Positions 37,167 to 48,683 of a stretch of DNA of 64,000 bases are shown in pieces (position 1 is the first letter of the stretch; the number at the start of each line of letters is the position of its first letter). A program made the translations under genes and the position numbers. The stretch spans positions 4,949,001 through 5,013,000 of the forward strand of contig CM048843.1 of the NCBI GenBank assembly GCA_026545765.1, given 5' to 3'. Origin of the DNA: Plantago major (lineage: Eukaryota > Streptophyta > Magnoliopsida > Lamiales > Plantaginaceae). The notes under the pieces are model-generated. The model ran no database searches, was not told the origin of the DNA, and saw only the letters and a list, made by a program, of their open reading frames with translations.

Positions 37167-38721
37167 TTGAAGCTCACTCAAAACTCTTTCTATCAGGCTC
37201 AAACAAGTGCAAAGCAGGCTCCCAATGATGAGAAAAGGGACCTACTTCCCTTCTTCAAAGCTCAAACCCTGCCAAAGCATATTCAATGCTTCAAGAAATG
37301 GCAAAGGTTAAGGTGCTCTGATCTCTCTGAAATATTGAGAATCACAGATCAACCAACCAGACGAGCACGAGCTCTTGACTTGGAGACGTATATCCATGCA
37401 ATGTTCCCGAGCGATTACGATTGCGACTTTATTGCATAAGGATTTCTCCAGAGTAGTGGCGCACAGTTTGATACAAGGCTTTGAACAGGCAGATGGTCAG
37501 ACAAGATTACAGATGTCATTCAAGCCATTCCCCGCACTACGCAATTTATACCTTCTGAACAAGAAGGGGTTAATGGGCAGAAGTTCACTATTCCTGAAGT
37601 GATCAATCTTGTATCTGAAGATGATGAGGAGGAAGAGATAAACGAAAATGATTTCGATGAACCTCCCACTAATCATCACCAAAAGGATGACACAGACAAA
37701 AAGGATGATGATGATGCCCCTGCACCAGGGACCGGAGGAATTTCACAAAGAAATCATGCCTCAACTGCTGAAAAGCAAACTGAGAGGAAAGCACAGAAAT
37801 CTCCGTCTCCATCTCCTCAAAAGTCAACTCATCCATCTTCCCAACAAAAGGTTAATACTGAACAAGTAGTTGAGGATTCTGAGGAAACTGATGAAGATGA
37901 AGCTCCTCTTCACAGAAAAAGGAAAATTGAAAGCCTAACTGAGCCCATAGCCGCAAAGCCCCTAGCAGCTAAAACACCCTCTGGAAATACCAAGTCTATC
38001 CAGGGTGGTTCTTCAAGCAACAACCCCAAAGAGAATTCAAGATGCGAAGGAAGAGCAATGAGAGCTGAGCAAAGACAAAGTCAATTTCCACTTAGGCCAG
38101 AAGAAGCCAAAATAGAGTATGTGAAGAATGACAATGATTCCTCTGTCTACAGGTGCATCAATCAGAAAAATGGCTATTGGATTCTGGAACTTAAGCATAT
38201 ACTGGTAAATTCAAGATTTCCAGAACCAATCCATAAACAACTTATGGCATGGAGAAAAGATAAGCCAACCTTGATCAACACCAATCACATTAAAGCCTGG
38301 TTGGATTTTGAAGTTGTCAAGAAGGCAAGCCATGAGAAAGGACCTCTCTGATGAATGTCCATATGGAAAGCCAGATGATGTGCACAGAATTCTGAATATC
38401 ACAGGAACAGGCACAAGAGCAAGACTCGCTGTGGAACCCTATGAATCGTTCTATCTATCTGAAGATCAATACAAGGGTGACATCAGATATCTGAGGATTA
38501 TCTACGAATACTTCAAGCTTTCAGATATCAGAATAGAGCATGCCTGGAAGTGGGGAAAGTATCTGTGGGTCAAACATTTTGTCAAGAAAAATCCTACCAA
38601 AACCTACAAAGAGGTGCGTGGATTTGCGGAGACACTGAGATGCTCGTCAGAACACTTCTCTATGATTATTCTGATGACATCAAAAGGTTTGGAGATAGGA
38701 AATTTGCAGACTGATCCATAG
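37167..38721 (+). pseudogene. Copia accessory protein 2 (unrecognised), frame-broken
   Basis: The first block (37167-37437) has PFFKAQTLPKHIQCFKKWQR and LETYIHAMFPSDYDCDFIA. The second (37599-38351) begins with a very acidic stretch (EDDEEEEINENDFDE), then Lys/Ser/Pro-rich low-complexity sequence and a folded-looking part, GYWILELKHILVNSRFPEPI. The third (38308-38721) has LAVEPYESFYLSEDQYKG, WKWGKYLWVKHFVKK and EVRGFAETLRC, and ends in a stop 380 bases before the 3' LTR. The W-GKY-VKHF block resembles WGKYAFMKFVKK in accessory protein 1, which may mark a shared domain. I do not recognise a family. Frame shifts near 37440 and 38330 break it. Confidence 0.5.
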
Positions 38722-39088
38722 AACTACTGTTGAAGACTTGAAGAGTTGAAGACTTGAAGACTAGTCTATTAGGATGTTTGCTTGGAGCTTGGTTACTCCT
38801 GTTGTCCTAATTCACTATGTAGTTTTTGTTGTATTTTTGCTGACTGAGCTAAACTTGTTTCATGTATGTAAGTTATCTGTAATCTTTCTTTGTAACTTAT
38901 CTGATGAACTTACTCTCAGATAGTATTCTATAAAAGATAACTTGTCAGCAAAGATCACACCTTGTGATTTGGTTGATGTTTACTTTCTGCACTTAATTGA
39001 ATGAATTGAAAAATCAAGAAATGATTAAGTGATGGATTGTTCACTCATCCAGATTTGTAATAGGTCAGATAGTCATCGTTGACTGATC

Positions 39089-39103
39089 AAAAACGGGGAA
39101 ATT
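39089..39103 (+). promoter_or_regulatory. Polypurine tract of the Copia element
   Basis: AAAAACGGGGAAATT abuts the 3' LTR start TGTTAGG. This is the plus-strand primer site for reverse transcription. Confidence 0.85.
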
Positions 39104-40696
39104 TGTTAGGAAATTTGTTAGATATTTTGTTAGAAATATCTGTTTAGATTTTGATCAGCAACATGATGACTTATCTTAGTCTCAGAAAGGTGATTAGTAC
39201 TCTTGGTTCACTTGAACATTGTAAAAGAGGAAACCCACTAAGTATGATAGTCTAGCTAATCTTGTATAGGATGTTAGGTCTCAAAATGTAATTTTTATTT
39301 TATGAAGAGAAGACCAAGAAGAAGACATCCAAGGTAACAAGTTCAACGACATTGAAGATTTGAAGAAAGCGCACAAGATTATCAAGCAGCTTTCTAGATA
39401 CCTTGGTCGATATCTTGAAGACACGAATAGTCTTAAACAAGTCAGTCACAAGAGATATCTGAGAACTGGAAGGTTTTCTGAAAACCAGGAAAGTGCCCAC
39501 AGATTTCTACTCTCAGATACCTTGAGCCTTAACCACATTTCTGAAAAAGAAATATATTGCAACAAAGTTGTTTCAATAAAGTGGTATCTGAAGATTAAAG
39601 ATAAGGACGTGCAAAGAATCATATAATACTAGTCTCGATCACGAGCATAGTTTAAGTTGGCACTACAGACAAAAATGCAATCTGATGCATTTAATGCACG
39701 GACGGAGATGTCGAATAAAAGCAACGGTATCTTCAAGAAGAAGACAAACTCTTTGCGATTATACACAGATATCAATAGTTTGAATTTGAGCCTAACGGAT
39801 ACTATTCAACGGCATTCAAATTCATCTATAAATATCAATACTTAGACTACTTGAGAAGACACCTTGAACTCCATAAACACGCTGAACAAAGCTTTCTGTT
39901 GCGATCAAAGCTCCTGATCTTAAGTAGCACTGAAGTTCTAAGTGTCCTGATCCTAAACAAGCACTGCTATCTGTGAAAGAGTTGAATTGAAAGTTCAAGT
40001 ATCTGAGATTCATTCTCTTGAACATTTATCTAAGACTTGGGTCAGTAAAAATAACAAGATACCATACATTGAAAAGTGTATTAAGTATACTTGATTCACA
40101 GAGCTATCTGATTAACTGAAAAGTTATTAAAGAAGCTCATCTGACAACTCAAACCAAAACCAACACCATCACTGGCGTGGAGTACAGGAAGTACTTAGTT
40201 TGAGAAACTAAGGAATAACTCCAAGGTTATTGAGCACAGGAAGTACTTAGCTTGGGAAGTTAGGGAATAGCTCAAAAAGGTTTCTGAGTACAGGAAGTAC
40301 TTGGATGTGAAAGCCGGGGAACAACTCAGGGGGAACATTTGGTTGGGAACCATTTGTTTAAGGAATCTTAGAATAGGATTTTTGTAAGGTGACCTCAATT
40401 ATCTATTCTAGTGAATTCTAGGTCTTTGGAAGACCGAAGTGGATTAGTTGGAGGATTACGCCACCTCCAGATACCACTATACTTGCTGTGTTATTTACTT
40501 CTCTGTACTTACATTTCAGCAACACACACACACTTTAAGCTTTGTTTACTTATCTATCTTAAGTCTTCCGCGCTCTGAATCTAAGTATCAGATATCTACA
40601 CAGATATCTGAGAAATAGTTTTTATCGACAAAAGTTTTAAAAGACTATTCACCCCCCCCCTCCTAGTCTTTTACTTTGCCATTATCTGGACCAACA
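39104..40696 (+). repeat. Complete 3' LTR of the Copia element
   Basis: It runs from TGTTAGGAAATTTG to GGACCAACA (1,593 bp) and includes the poly-C run near 40652. It is homologous to the 5' LTR remnant and, inverted, to the solo LTR at 29065-30493. Confidence 0.95.
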
Positions 40697-40701
40697 AACA
40701 C

Positions 40702-41080
40702 CATTTCTTTGACCCGGTCAAGAAAAGCATGAGATTTAGATGTACTTTGACCCCCCAAGTTGCTCATTTTTTCTCTTCCTTCCACGCTGCCTAAATTGCT
40801 CATATGTCAGGGACGGTGTTGCTTCCTCACCATGGTGATTCCATACCTCATACTCAGGCAGGAATCCATTACGTTTCAAGTGATCGATTACCGCTGTAGG
40901 AGTCAAATATTGCTTGTTTCTGCATTTTTTCAATTTGCAAGGGCACTTTATCAAACCCCCCTTTACACAAGCCGGATGTGTCATTGCAAATGCGATGAAG
41001 GCTTCAACCCCTTCCACAAAACTATATTGAAGTCTGCCATTAACAGTACGACAATACATCCATGAACGATCGGGATTCAT
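40702..41080 (-). pseudogene. CACTA TNPD N-terminal exon (transposase-associated domain)
   Basis: The frame starts MNPDRSWMYCRTVNGRLQYS and continues with GVEAFIAFAMTHP, IKCPCKLKKCRNKQYLTPTA and VIDHLKRNGFLPEYEVWNHHGE. This is the plant transposase-associated domain that begins TNPD proteins, with its Cys/His pattern CPC...C...H. It is cut by the Copia insertion at 40696 and continues at 30814. The start codon lies 1.1 kb inside the right end of the CACTA element. Confidence 0.88.
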
Positions 41081-41889
41081 GGTATGATTATATAACCTGA
41101 CACATCTGAATTTATTAGATTGTATTGAATTTCAACTCAATTCCAATTCCTGGCTATAATTGCATTGTTAATTATAATACGTTCCAAATTTCATGAATTA
41201 TATGCATTTTACATTTAAAGTTTTTTCCATGCAATTTTATTATATTCCCATTACAATTACCAATTTATAAATTAAAAGCATTTCAATTATACGAATTATA
41301 AATTATAATTTATAAATTACGAATTACTAATTTTTTCTACGAAATATCAATTGATATTCCCATCGAATTATACGAATTACCAATTACCATTTTTTTATAC
41401 AAATTATAAATTACCAAATACTCAACGAAATCCAATACATACTTACAAACATTAGACTAAATCAAAATAAATACCATAAATAACATACATACTTACATAC
41501 ATACCATACATACTTACATACTTCATACTTACAAACATCAAACTAAACACCATTTACAAACATTATACTAACTAATAAATTTCACAATAAATCAATCAAT
41601 TCATTAACCCACTACTTAATGAGTTATACTAGCTAGTATATGAGTTTAGAAACATACAATTGATCGAAATTAGCAAAAATACCAAATTTAAAAAAGTAGG
41701 GTTTTAGACAATTACCTTCAAATTGCGGGAAAAATAGTCGAAGATCGATGAAATTGAACGGACACCCGAGTTCCTTGTTGAAAGAGCTTTGAAAAGAGCC
41801 AAAGATTCGCCGGAATGGTGGACGTTTGGTCGGAAACCAAATCGCAAAAATTTTGAAGACGGGAAGAAGAAGAAAGAAGCAGAAGAGAT

Positions 41890-42190
41890 GGGGGGGGGGG
41901 GGGAGAAGAGAAGAAGCTGCGCGTTAATGTCTGAGAATCAGCGACGGATAGCTATCCGTCGCTATATGGATAGCTATCCGTCGCTAGGTACATGTCAATT
42001 TTTTTTTTAATTCTTTTTTAACGACGGATAATCTATCCGTCGTTAAATTTCTGTTTTTCCTTTTTTTTTTTTTTACCAAAGTCATACGACGGATAACTAT
42101 GCGTCGTTATTTAACGACGGATAGAAATATCCGTCGCCATATAGCGACGGATAGTTATCCGTCGTTAAAGGGCTTTCCGTCACCAATTCA
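41890..42190. repeat. CACTA right subterminal repeats and poly-G run
   Basis: Multiple GCGACGGATAGCTATCCGT-type palindromes and ACGACGGATA words (about 41938-42180) mirror those at the left end. A run of about 14 G lies at 41890-41903. Confidence 0.85.
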
Positions 42191-42206
42191 CAGAATTCTT
42201 GTAGTG

Positions 42207-44343
42207 TCTCAGTCTCAAGAGCACGCACATCAAGTTCAGTAAGGGTTCTCATAAAGACACCGATGATTGCAATGGCATATATTACATAACGTGTATATGT
42301 GAATAAACATGAATACATATGTGTTATTGTGTCACGATTACTTGGATCACATACTAAGCATGTATATATCCTTCTCATTATTATACACAACTTGTAGTTA
42401 ACACGCTAAAAAATAACTACTCTAGAACAGTAGCCAAGTTGGACAATTAAACGAAAAAACAAGCGGTTCACATGACTTCAAGAAAATGAAAAGGTAACAA
42501 ACTGCACCAAAAAATACTTGCCATGCATAGCATGAGATACACATTATTGTAATTACATATATAGTGTAACTATATGTTGTAACATTGTACAGATAAACCT
42601 ACATTGCTTTTTTTAACTGAAGTCGAATTGAATGATCGATTCCGTCACGTCCCAGTCCCATGTGATTCTCCAAATTGTATGAAGGGTAACCAAGCCGATC
42701 ACTATGGCCGGTAAAAATTTGGACAGGTTAACTCATATAATTGTCAAGAAACAAACTGACGACTTTATCTTAACCCCAATCCTAAGGATATGAAACTGTC
42801 ATGGACTCACCAAATGAAAACTTCATGCGCCCTATATGTACTAGATTGAAAGTTAAATGATACTCATAGGACTTTCTAGATAACCGTTTTATGCAAGTAA
42901 GCACACATAAAGAATTCATATAACATTAATCGTTTTATTTAAATGACTTTATTACAGTAATATAATATTTGCTCGACGAACACAACCCTATTAACAAGAG
43001 ATAGACCATAAACAAATCTCACACTTTCATCCGATTAGATTGCGTATAAAATAAATATGCGATTTTCCCGATGGGAACTGAAAAGTCTTCTATATTGTAA
43101 CGCTTGTTGACTTAGACCTAATCCCTGCCCTACCTACCATTGCCTAGTCGAGATGGAGGACGATTAGGTATATAGAGCTAGTAGAAATAACTTGGGGGTC
43201 TAAGCTTCTATAAAAACTCAAATAACTCGGAATTACATACTCGGAGTCAAATGAAGCTTGAGAGGAAGCAATCATACTGATGTCTTATTCCTTTATAATC
43301 ATTTGTCTTATTTCTCAAGTTAGGAAACAATGGGAGTATGAAATATAAAGAAAGAATGTTAGGGATTTGTTCCTTAAAATCTGAAAGTTTTGGGGGGTTC
43401 ATTTCAATTAAAATGAAAAAAAAAAAAAAAGTTTAGGAAGGCACTAATCTGTTTTATGGCTAGAATCTGGGCACGAGATACTCCGTGTATATTAAAATTA
43501 ATAATTTTTTTTCCAAATTAAAGAGATTGAAATGATATAATTTTGGTTATAAAATAAAAGTAAATATAGAAAGAATGTGAGTGCATATGGTATAGTGGAA
43601 AAAATAAGGGGAAATTTTGATTTTTTTTTTCCACAAAGTATTTGTAGTATGGCAATTGGTATTAGAGTACACGTGGGTCTAGCTTTAGTATTAGAGCATA
43701 TGGAAGAAAATAGAAGGACATTAAGGGAGTGATTGGTATAGAATTAAAACTTTGAGTTGAGTAAAAATTTAGTTGTTTTTAACCTGATTTTCTGAACTTT
43801 AGTTATTGTCCAAACAACCTCTAATTGTTTGAGTAGTTACTATTGGTAAAAAATTAATTATTTGATCCAGATTCAATTAATTGGTGCAACAACTGCTTTT
43901 TAGATGAGTTTTAGAAGTAAAAGATAATGGTTGACCTTTACCCTTCAAGGTAATTACTTTTGATTTTGTAGAGCAAATTTTCACTTATGTGTAGTGATTA
44001 AAACATTAGGAGCATGAATGTGGATCTTCTATCGTTAGTCGGGTGTCGCCCTAATTAATGACAATCACTTACTTTAAACCATTAGATCTTTATCTAACGG
44101 TCAAGATTGGTTTATCTGCTACCTGTTGTACCGAGTGTTGTTATCTGATGTTGTTACTGTTGCTCTAAATGTTTGTTATTGTCGATCACTGTTATTCTAA
44201 AGTTAGTTTTGACCACATACAAAAAAAAAAAAAAAAAAACTAATAATTCTATTCTACCCAAAACAAGTTATTAACAATCTTATATCTTATGAAGGAAAAT
44301 CAAAACTCCAAACCCCATAACATCATAGAGAGTCTGTACACCA
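42207..44343. other. Intergenic DNA
   Basis: I see no gene. There are A-runs at about 43419-43433 and 44221-44239; the latter could be the tail of an unidentified retroposon. Confidence 0.5.
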
Positions 44344-44772
44344 ATGGAATCCAGTACCGGCGGTTCAATCTCCGCCGAAATAGCCACCAGTTCCTCCACC
44401 GATGCGACACCAATCGCCACCGTGGCACAATGGAGCTCCACAATCTCGCATCGATCTCAACACTTCCTGGACAATTAACACCACACGTTCTCTACTGGTG
44501 GATCGCGTTCCTCTGCATCCTCAAACTCCTCATCGGGTTTCTCCGCCGCATGATGACCCAGAGTTTTTGATGGCCCGGGTCTTCTGGTTCGGAACTTCGA
44601 TGAACACTGCTGGTTCGTTTATCGATTGCCTAAGTTCAAATTATGGTACTCAATCTCCAAAGCATTATGCATTGCTTTCGTCTTGACGTTCTTCAACATC
44701 TTTAATGTACCTATCTCCTGGCCAATTCTCCGTTTCCTATTGGATTATGTTTTGACTTAAAAAAAAAAAAAT
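44344..44772 (+). pseudogene. RER1: RER1 retrocopy (processed pseudogene)
   Basis: RER1 is the Golgi membrane protein that returns ER residents. Translation from the ATG gives an N-terminal Ser/Thr-rich tail, TVAQWSSTISHRSQHFLD, TPHVLYWWIAFLCIL, then KLLIGFL, and in shifted frames DPEFL and the end of the protein (SKALCIAF-like, VLTFFNIFNVP, WPILRF). The segment coding for the first membrane pair is deleted (about 40 residues after FLCIL), several stops and frame shifts occur, and no intron remains. A run of 13 A follows directly at 44760, only a few codons after the last membrane segment, consistent with truncated reverse transcription primed within an A-rich part of the message. Confidence 0.78.
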
Positions 44773-45387
44773 CTCAATATTCTATGTATCTTCACATCGA
44801 GACAAGATGGAGCCGGTAGAGCGGCATTGGGCGAGAGGTGGTGGTGGCAAGTAACGAGACTCAAAGTCTCCATTGTTTCCCCTTCATGCATGAACAAAAC
44901 GCTTATACATTATTAGTCCATTGAAATTATGGTTTTTAAATGTTTAATAGAATATTTACTAAAAAATGAAATTTATAATTTGAGATATAGTAATAGTTAG
45001 CATGTTACAGCGACATAAAGCAATCGACACCCTAACTGATAATTGTCAGGGAGACATATCGACTGACGATATAAAATCTTATGCAACATCACACCAATAA
45101 AGGGTGCCATATATGCAAATTCGCTCTATCCAAATTATTGATTTTTTTTTAAAATTTTTTCACCAGTATCCACTACATATGATTAATCCAATATGGTATC
45201 GATGGGCCCCTCTTTAAGGGAAAACTCTCCTGGCGACTTTTTACATCCACAGGGCCCAACAACTTTTTTACATCAACGGAACTCGAACTCATATTCCACT
45301 ATTTTCCGGTAGAAAGGGAAAGAAGACCAACTAATCCGATGCCTGAGTGAACTCAAGTCGGCCTTCACAATGGGTGAGGTTTCCTAT
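44773..45387. other. Intergenic DNA, possible decayed SINE
   Basis: No gene is seen. The minus strand at about 45280 has GAGTTCGAGTTCC, which weakly resembles a tRNA B box, but no tail or A box supports a SINE call. Confidence 0.4.
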
Positions 45388-46290
45388 GGGTAAACTGCAC
45401 ATATGTACCCTATGTTCTTTGAATGCAGATTTGTTCTCATGGTCTTGAAATTGCAAGGATGTACCCTATGTTTTTTTAAAGAATGCACAGTTGCTTCAAT
45501 AATGGCGTGTGTATTGCAATCCATGTGTATAAGTGGGATTTACTTTTTAATCGTACAAGTATTAAAAATTCACAATGATTGTATTTTTGAATGAAGAGCA
45601 ATAATATCAACTTATAATTATTAAAAGTAATAAAAATTATAATAAAATGAAAAAAAAGAAATTTTTGAAAATTAAAAGAAATATATTTCTGGACTAGTTT
45701 TGTATCATTCTTTATATTTATAATAGATCTAATAAATTTAACATAATTATATAAATAAATAAAGTTATAAAAATTATTTTAGTGGATACTATCACAATTT
45801 ATAATAGCTCTACAAAATATATGAAAAAAAAATTCAATATAAAATTATTGTTATTCTAAAAATATTTAAGGGAAAATTGGCCAACTCCTGTAGAAAATTA
45901 TAGTCATACATATATACTAATTTTCAAAAATTACTCACAAGAAAACACTATTATTTTCTTCATTTTTTTATCTTTCATATTTACTTTGTACCTTTAATAA
46001 AATTTTCTAATTTTATATAATACTTTTATAATTTTTTTTTGAAACCACCATAATATTTCTTATAAAATTAACATTTTATAAAAAAAACTTAATTTTTTAT
46101 TCTTATATTTAGTGAATTTCTAAGATTTTAATGCAAAAAATATAAAACCACGTGGAGAGTCGACACATACGTGAATTATTAATCGCAAGATACTTTTAAA
46201 AAATATAAGATACATCCGTGCAATTTCAAGAACATAAGGAACATATCTGCATATTTCGAAGAAAATGGGGTACATTTGTACATTTTACCC
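45388..46290. mobile_element. Non-autonomous inverted-repeat element, 0.9 kb
   Basis: The left 100 bases (GGGTAAACTGCACATATGTA, then TGTTCT, CTTGAAATTGCA-GGATGTA) match the reverse complement of the right 100 bases (ending GTACATTTGTACATTTTACCC) with scattered differences. The flanks GTTTCCTAT (45379-45387) and GTTTCCCAT (46293-46301) form a 9-base duplication with one mismatch, which favours a Mutator-like origin. The interior is very AT-rich and non-coding. Confidence 0.72.
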
Positions 46291-46567
46291 GGGTTTCCCA
46301 TAACAAAATGCACGTGGATGTGAATCAAATACATCACTTCCAGACCATGAATAACCATACCAATCTAAACAATAAAAAATCAATCAATTATACACTGTTT
46401 GACATATGACTTTAGCATACAGGATTTTATAGACATTTAAAATATGAATGATAATTCAATTTTATGTGGGTGAAATAGTGACTTAACAAAGTTGTTTAGT
46501 TGCATGTAAAACACGATTTAATATACAACTCGATTTACCAAATAATCTATTAATACTCTCGGAGTTA

Positions 46568-46712
46568 GGCTATGTTCTTTTCGTTTGAACAAAACTGAAC
46601 TGAATGGAGCTGAACTGAAACGAACTGAATTGTAGTATAAAAAACAACTAGGCTGAACTAAATTGTAGTATAAAAAACAACTAAGCAGAATTGAATTGAA
46701 TTGAATTAATAA
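46568..46712 (+). mobile_element. Second terminal fragment of the PIF/Harbinger-like family
   Basis: TTA (46565-46567) is followed by GGCTATGTTCTTTTCG and an array of GAACTGAA-type pentamers, with two copies of TTGTAGTATAAAAAACAACT. It matches the fragment at 2303. No opposite end is found nearby. It lies 260 bases upstream of the J-protein gene. Confidence 0.55.
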
Positions 46713-46973
46713 GTTTTTCATATTACACATAACAAAGGAAAAAAAAAAGAAAAAGTAAAAAATCAAAATTGAATCAAAATTTACCATTTACCTTTTCTAT
46801 CAACGGTTACAAAACACTCTTACTAAGACATCGTTATTTCCTCCCTCAAAAAAAAAAAAAGACATCGTTATTTCCGACCATTATTACAGTTACTGAAAGT
46901 ACACTACACACAGTCAGATCCCCAAATACAAAAAAGAAAAAAAACACCACAAGCTAATTCACCTTCCCCAAAA

Positions 46974-47969
46974 ATGGAGCACCACACCACGACCAGCCGA
47001 GCCGAAGCCGAGCGCCTCCTTGGCATCGCCGAGAAGCTTCTGAGCAGCAAAGACCTTTCCGGATCCAGAGACTTCGCCATTCTCGCCCAGGAAACCGAGC
47101 CTCTCCTCGACGGATCCGACCAGATCCTCGCCGTAGCTGAGGTTCTCTTAGCCGCTGACACCAAATTACCCAACAATCAGCACGATTGGTACTCAATTCT
47201 CCAAATCCCTCACCGCACAACCGAAACCGAGCTCATCAAGAAGCAGTACCGTCGTTTGGCCCTTCTCCTCCACCCGGATAAGAACAAATACGCTTTCGCT
47301 GACTCTGCGTTTCGCCTTGTAGCTGATGCATGGGCTGTGCTGAGCGATTCGGGTCGGAAATCGGCTTACGACGCTGAAACTGCACCTAGGTATGCGAAAG
47401 TGGATTTGAGTAAGAAAAGTCAGCCGTTTGCGAATTCGAATCAGAAGCTTCCGGTTCGACGAAGCGGCGGTAGGAAGAATACGGCTGCGGCGGCTGCGGC
47501 GCAGCCGCAGCCTCAGCCGCAGGGCGATTTCTGGACGGCGTGTCCGTACTGTCACAATTTGTTTGAGTACCCAAGGGTTTATGAAAATTGTTGTTTGAGG
47601 TGTTCGAATGAGAAATGCAGGAGGGCGTTTACGGGGACCGAGATACTGTCGATGCCGCCTCTGGTGCCCGGGAGAGAGGCGTATTATTGCTGCTGGGGTG
47701 TGTTTCCGATGGGGTTTTCTGAGGAGGGGGGAGGAGGAGGAGGAGGAAATGGGGATGTGTTTTCGAAATGGCAACCGCCTATGTTTGGAAAAGGTGCTGG
47801 AGCAATGCCGGAGCAAGCGGAGGCTCCAGCTCCTCCTACGAATGGCTCTGCTCCAGCCCCGGTTCCGGTTCAGGCTACGCCGGTGCAAGCCCAAGTGGAG
47901 GTGAATACGGCGCATGTACAGACTTCGGGGCCGAAGAAGAGGGGCAGGCCTAGGAAGAATCCGCAGTGA
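46974..47969 (+). CDS. J-domain (DnaJ/Hsp40) protein with zinc-ribbon-like region and AT-hook
   Basis: This is a single open frame of 331 residues. Residues 1-65 are a helical plant-specific N-terminal region (AERLLGIAEKLLSSKDLSG, ILAVAEVLLAA). Residues 71-134 form the J domain, with the HPD tripeptide at 100-102, which stimulates Hsp70 ATPase. A basic and poly-Ala/Gln-Pro linker follows. A Cys-rich block then has CPYC (190-193) with further Cys at about 206, 207, 210 and 215, like the zinc ribbon of plant nuclear J-proteins. A Gly run and a Pro/Ala-rich stretch lead to a C-terminal AT-hook, KKRGRPRKNPQ. This matches the intronless family of Arabidopsis At5g09540/At5g64360. The AT-hook suggests nuclear DNA association. 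The start is the first ATG, and the GC-rich coding sequence contrasts with its AT-rich surroundings. Confidence 0.93.
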   Translation: MEHHTTTSRAEAERLLGIAEKLLSSKDLSGSRDFAILAQETEPLLDGSDQILAVAEVLLAADTKLPNNQHDWYSILQIPHRTTETELIKKQYRRLALLLHPDKNKYAFADSAFRLVADAWAVLSDSGRKSAYDAETAPRYAKVDLSKKSQPFANSNQKLPVRRSGGRKNTAAAAAAQPQPQPQGDFWTACPYCHNLFEYPRVYENCCLRCSNEKCRRAFTGTEILSMPPLVPGREAYYCCWGVFPMGFSEEGGGGGGGNGDVFSKWQPPMFGKGAGAMPEQAEAPAPPTNGSAPAPVPVQATPVQAQVEVNTAHVQTSGPKKRGRPRKNPQ

Positions 47970-48250
47970 GGTTCCAATTGTGAATGTTATTGCTCTGTAG
48001 TTGTATGGTTAAAATGCTGATCTTCTGCTTATGTTGTTAACATTATTGTGTTTGATGTGTACTGTATGATTGTTTGCTAGGTCTTTTTACTTGGGGCTTC
48101 TTCTGTGTCTAAAGTCTAAACTAGTGTAAATTTTTAGCGACGTTAAAATCAAATGCAGATGGAGGTTGCTACATGTGAGGCGTTATGCTTCTATTCTGTT
48201 AATTTGTTGGTTTTGAATAGACTTGAATATCTCCAGTCTTGATGTGAATC

Positions 48251-48683
48251 GTGGCATTTGTGATTTCTCTGTCACTTTTGTGAACAAGAATTATGCGATT
48301 GTGTCGTAATCTTTCACTAGAGTTATGTGGTGGCATTTGTGTAGCAGCTCTCTTGCATCACGGTGAAGAGTTATCACATGCTGTGGCATTTTTAACGACT
48401 CACTTTGCAATCATGTACAAGAGCTGTCGTGGCCATTCACTGTACCTATTAGTGATGCCAAGTACATGTGGCATTTGTGATTTCTCTGTTACTTTTGTGA
48501 ACTAGAATTATGCGATTATGTCGTAATCTTTCACTGGAGTTATGTGGTGGCATTTGTGTAACAGCTCTCTTGCATCACAGTGAAGAGTTATCACATGCTG
48601 TGGCATTTTTAACGACTCCTTTGCAATCATGTACAAGAGCTGTCGTGACCATTCACTGTACCTATTAGTGATGCCAAGTGCAC
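48251..48683. repeat. Tandem duplication, 217-bp unit, downstream of the J-protein gene
   Basis: The segment from GTGGCATTTGTGATTTCTCT at 48251 recurs at 48468. The copies are more than 95% alike by eye, down to AGTGATGCCAAGT. It may lie in the 3' UTR or just beyond it. Confidence 0.9.

Noticed and set aside
45270..45300. Possible tRNA B box or tRNA gene
   Set aside because: The B-box match is weak and there is no A box, cloverleaf or tail.
47193..47915. 240-codon minus-strand frame opposite the J-protein gene
   Set aside because: It is Arg-rich shadow coding of a GC-rich gene; the plus strand has clear J-domain motifs.
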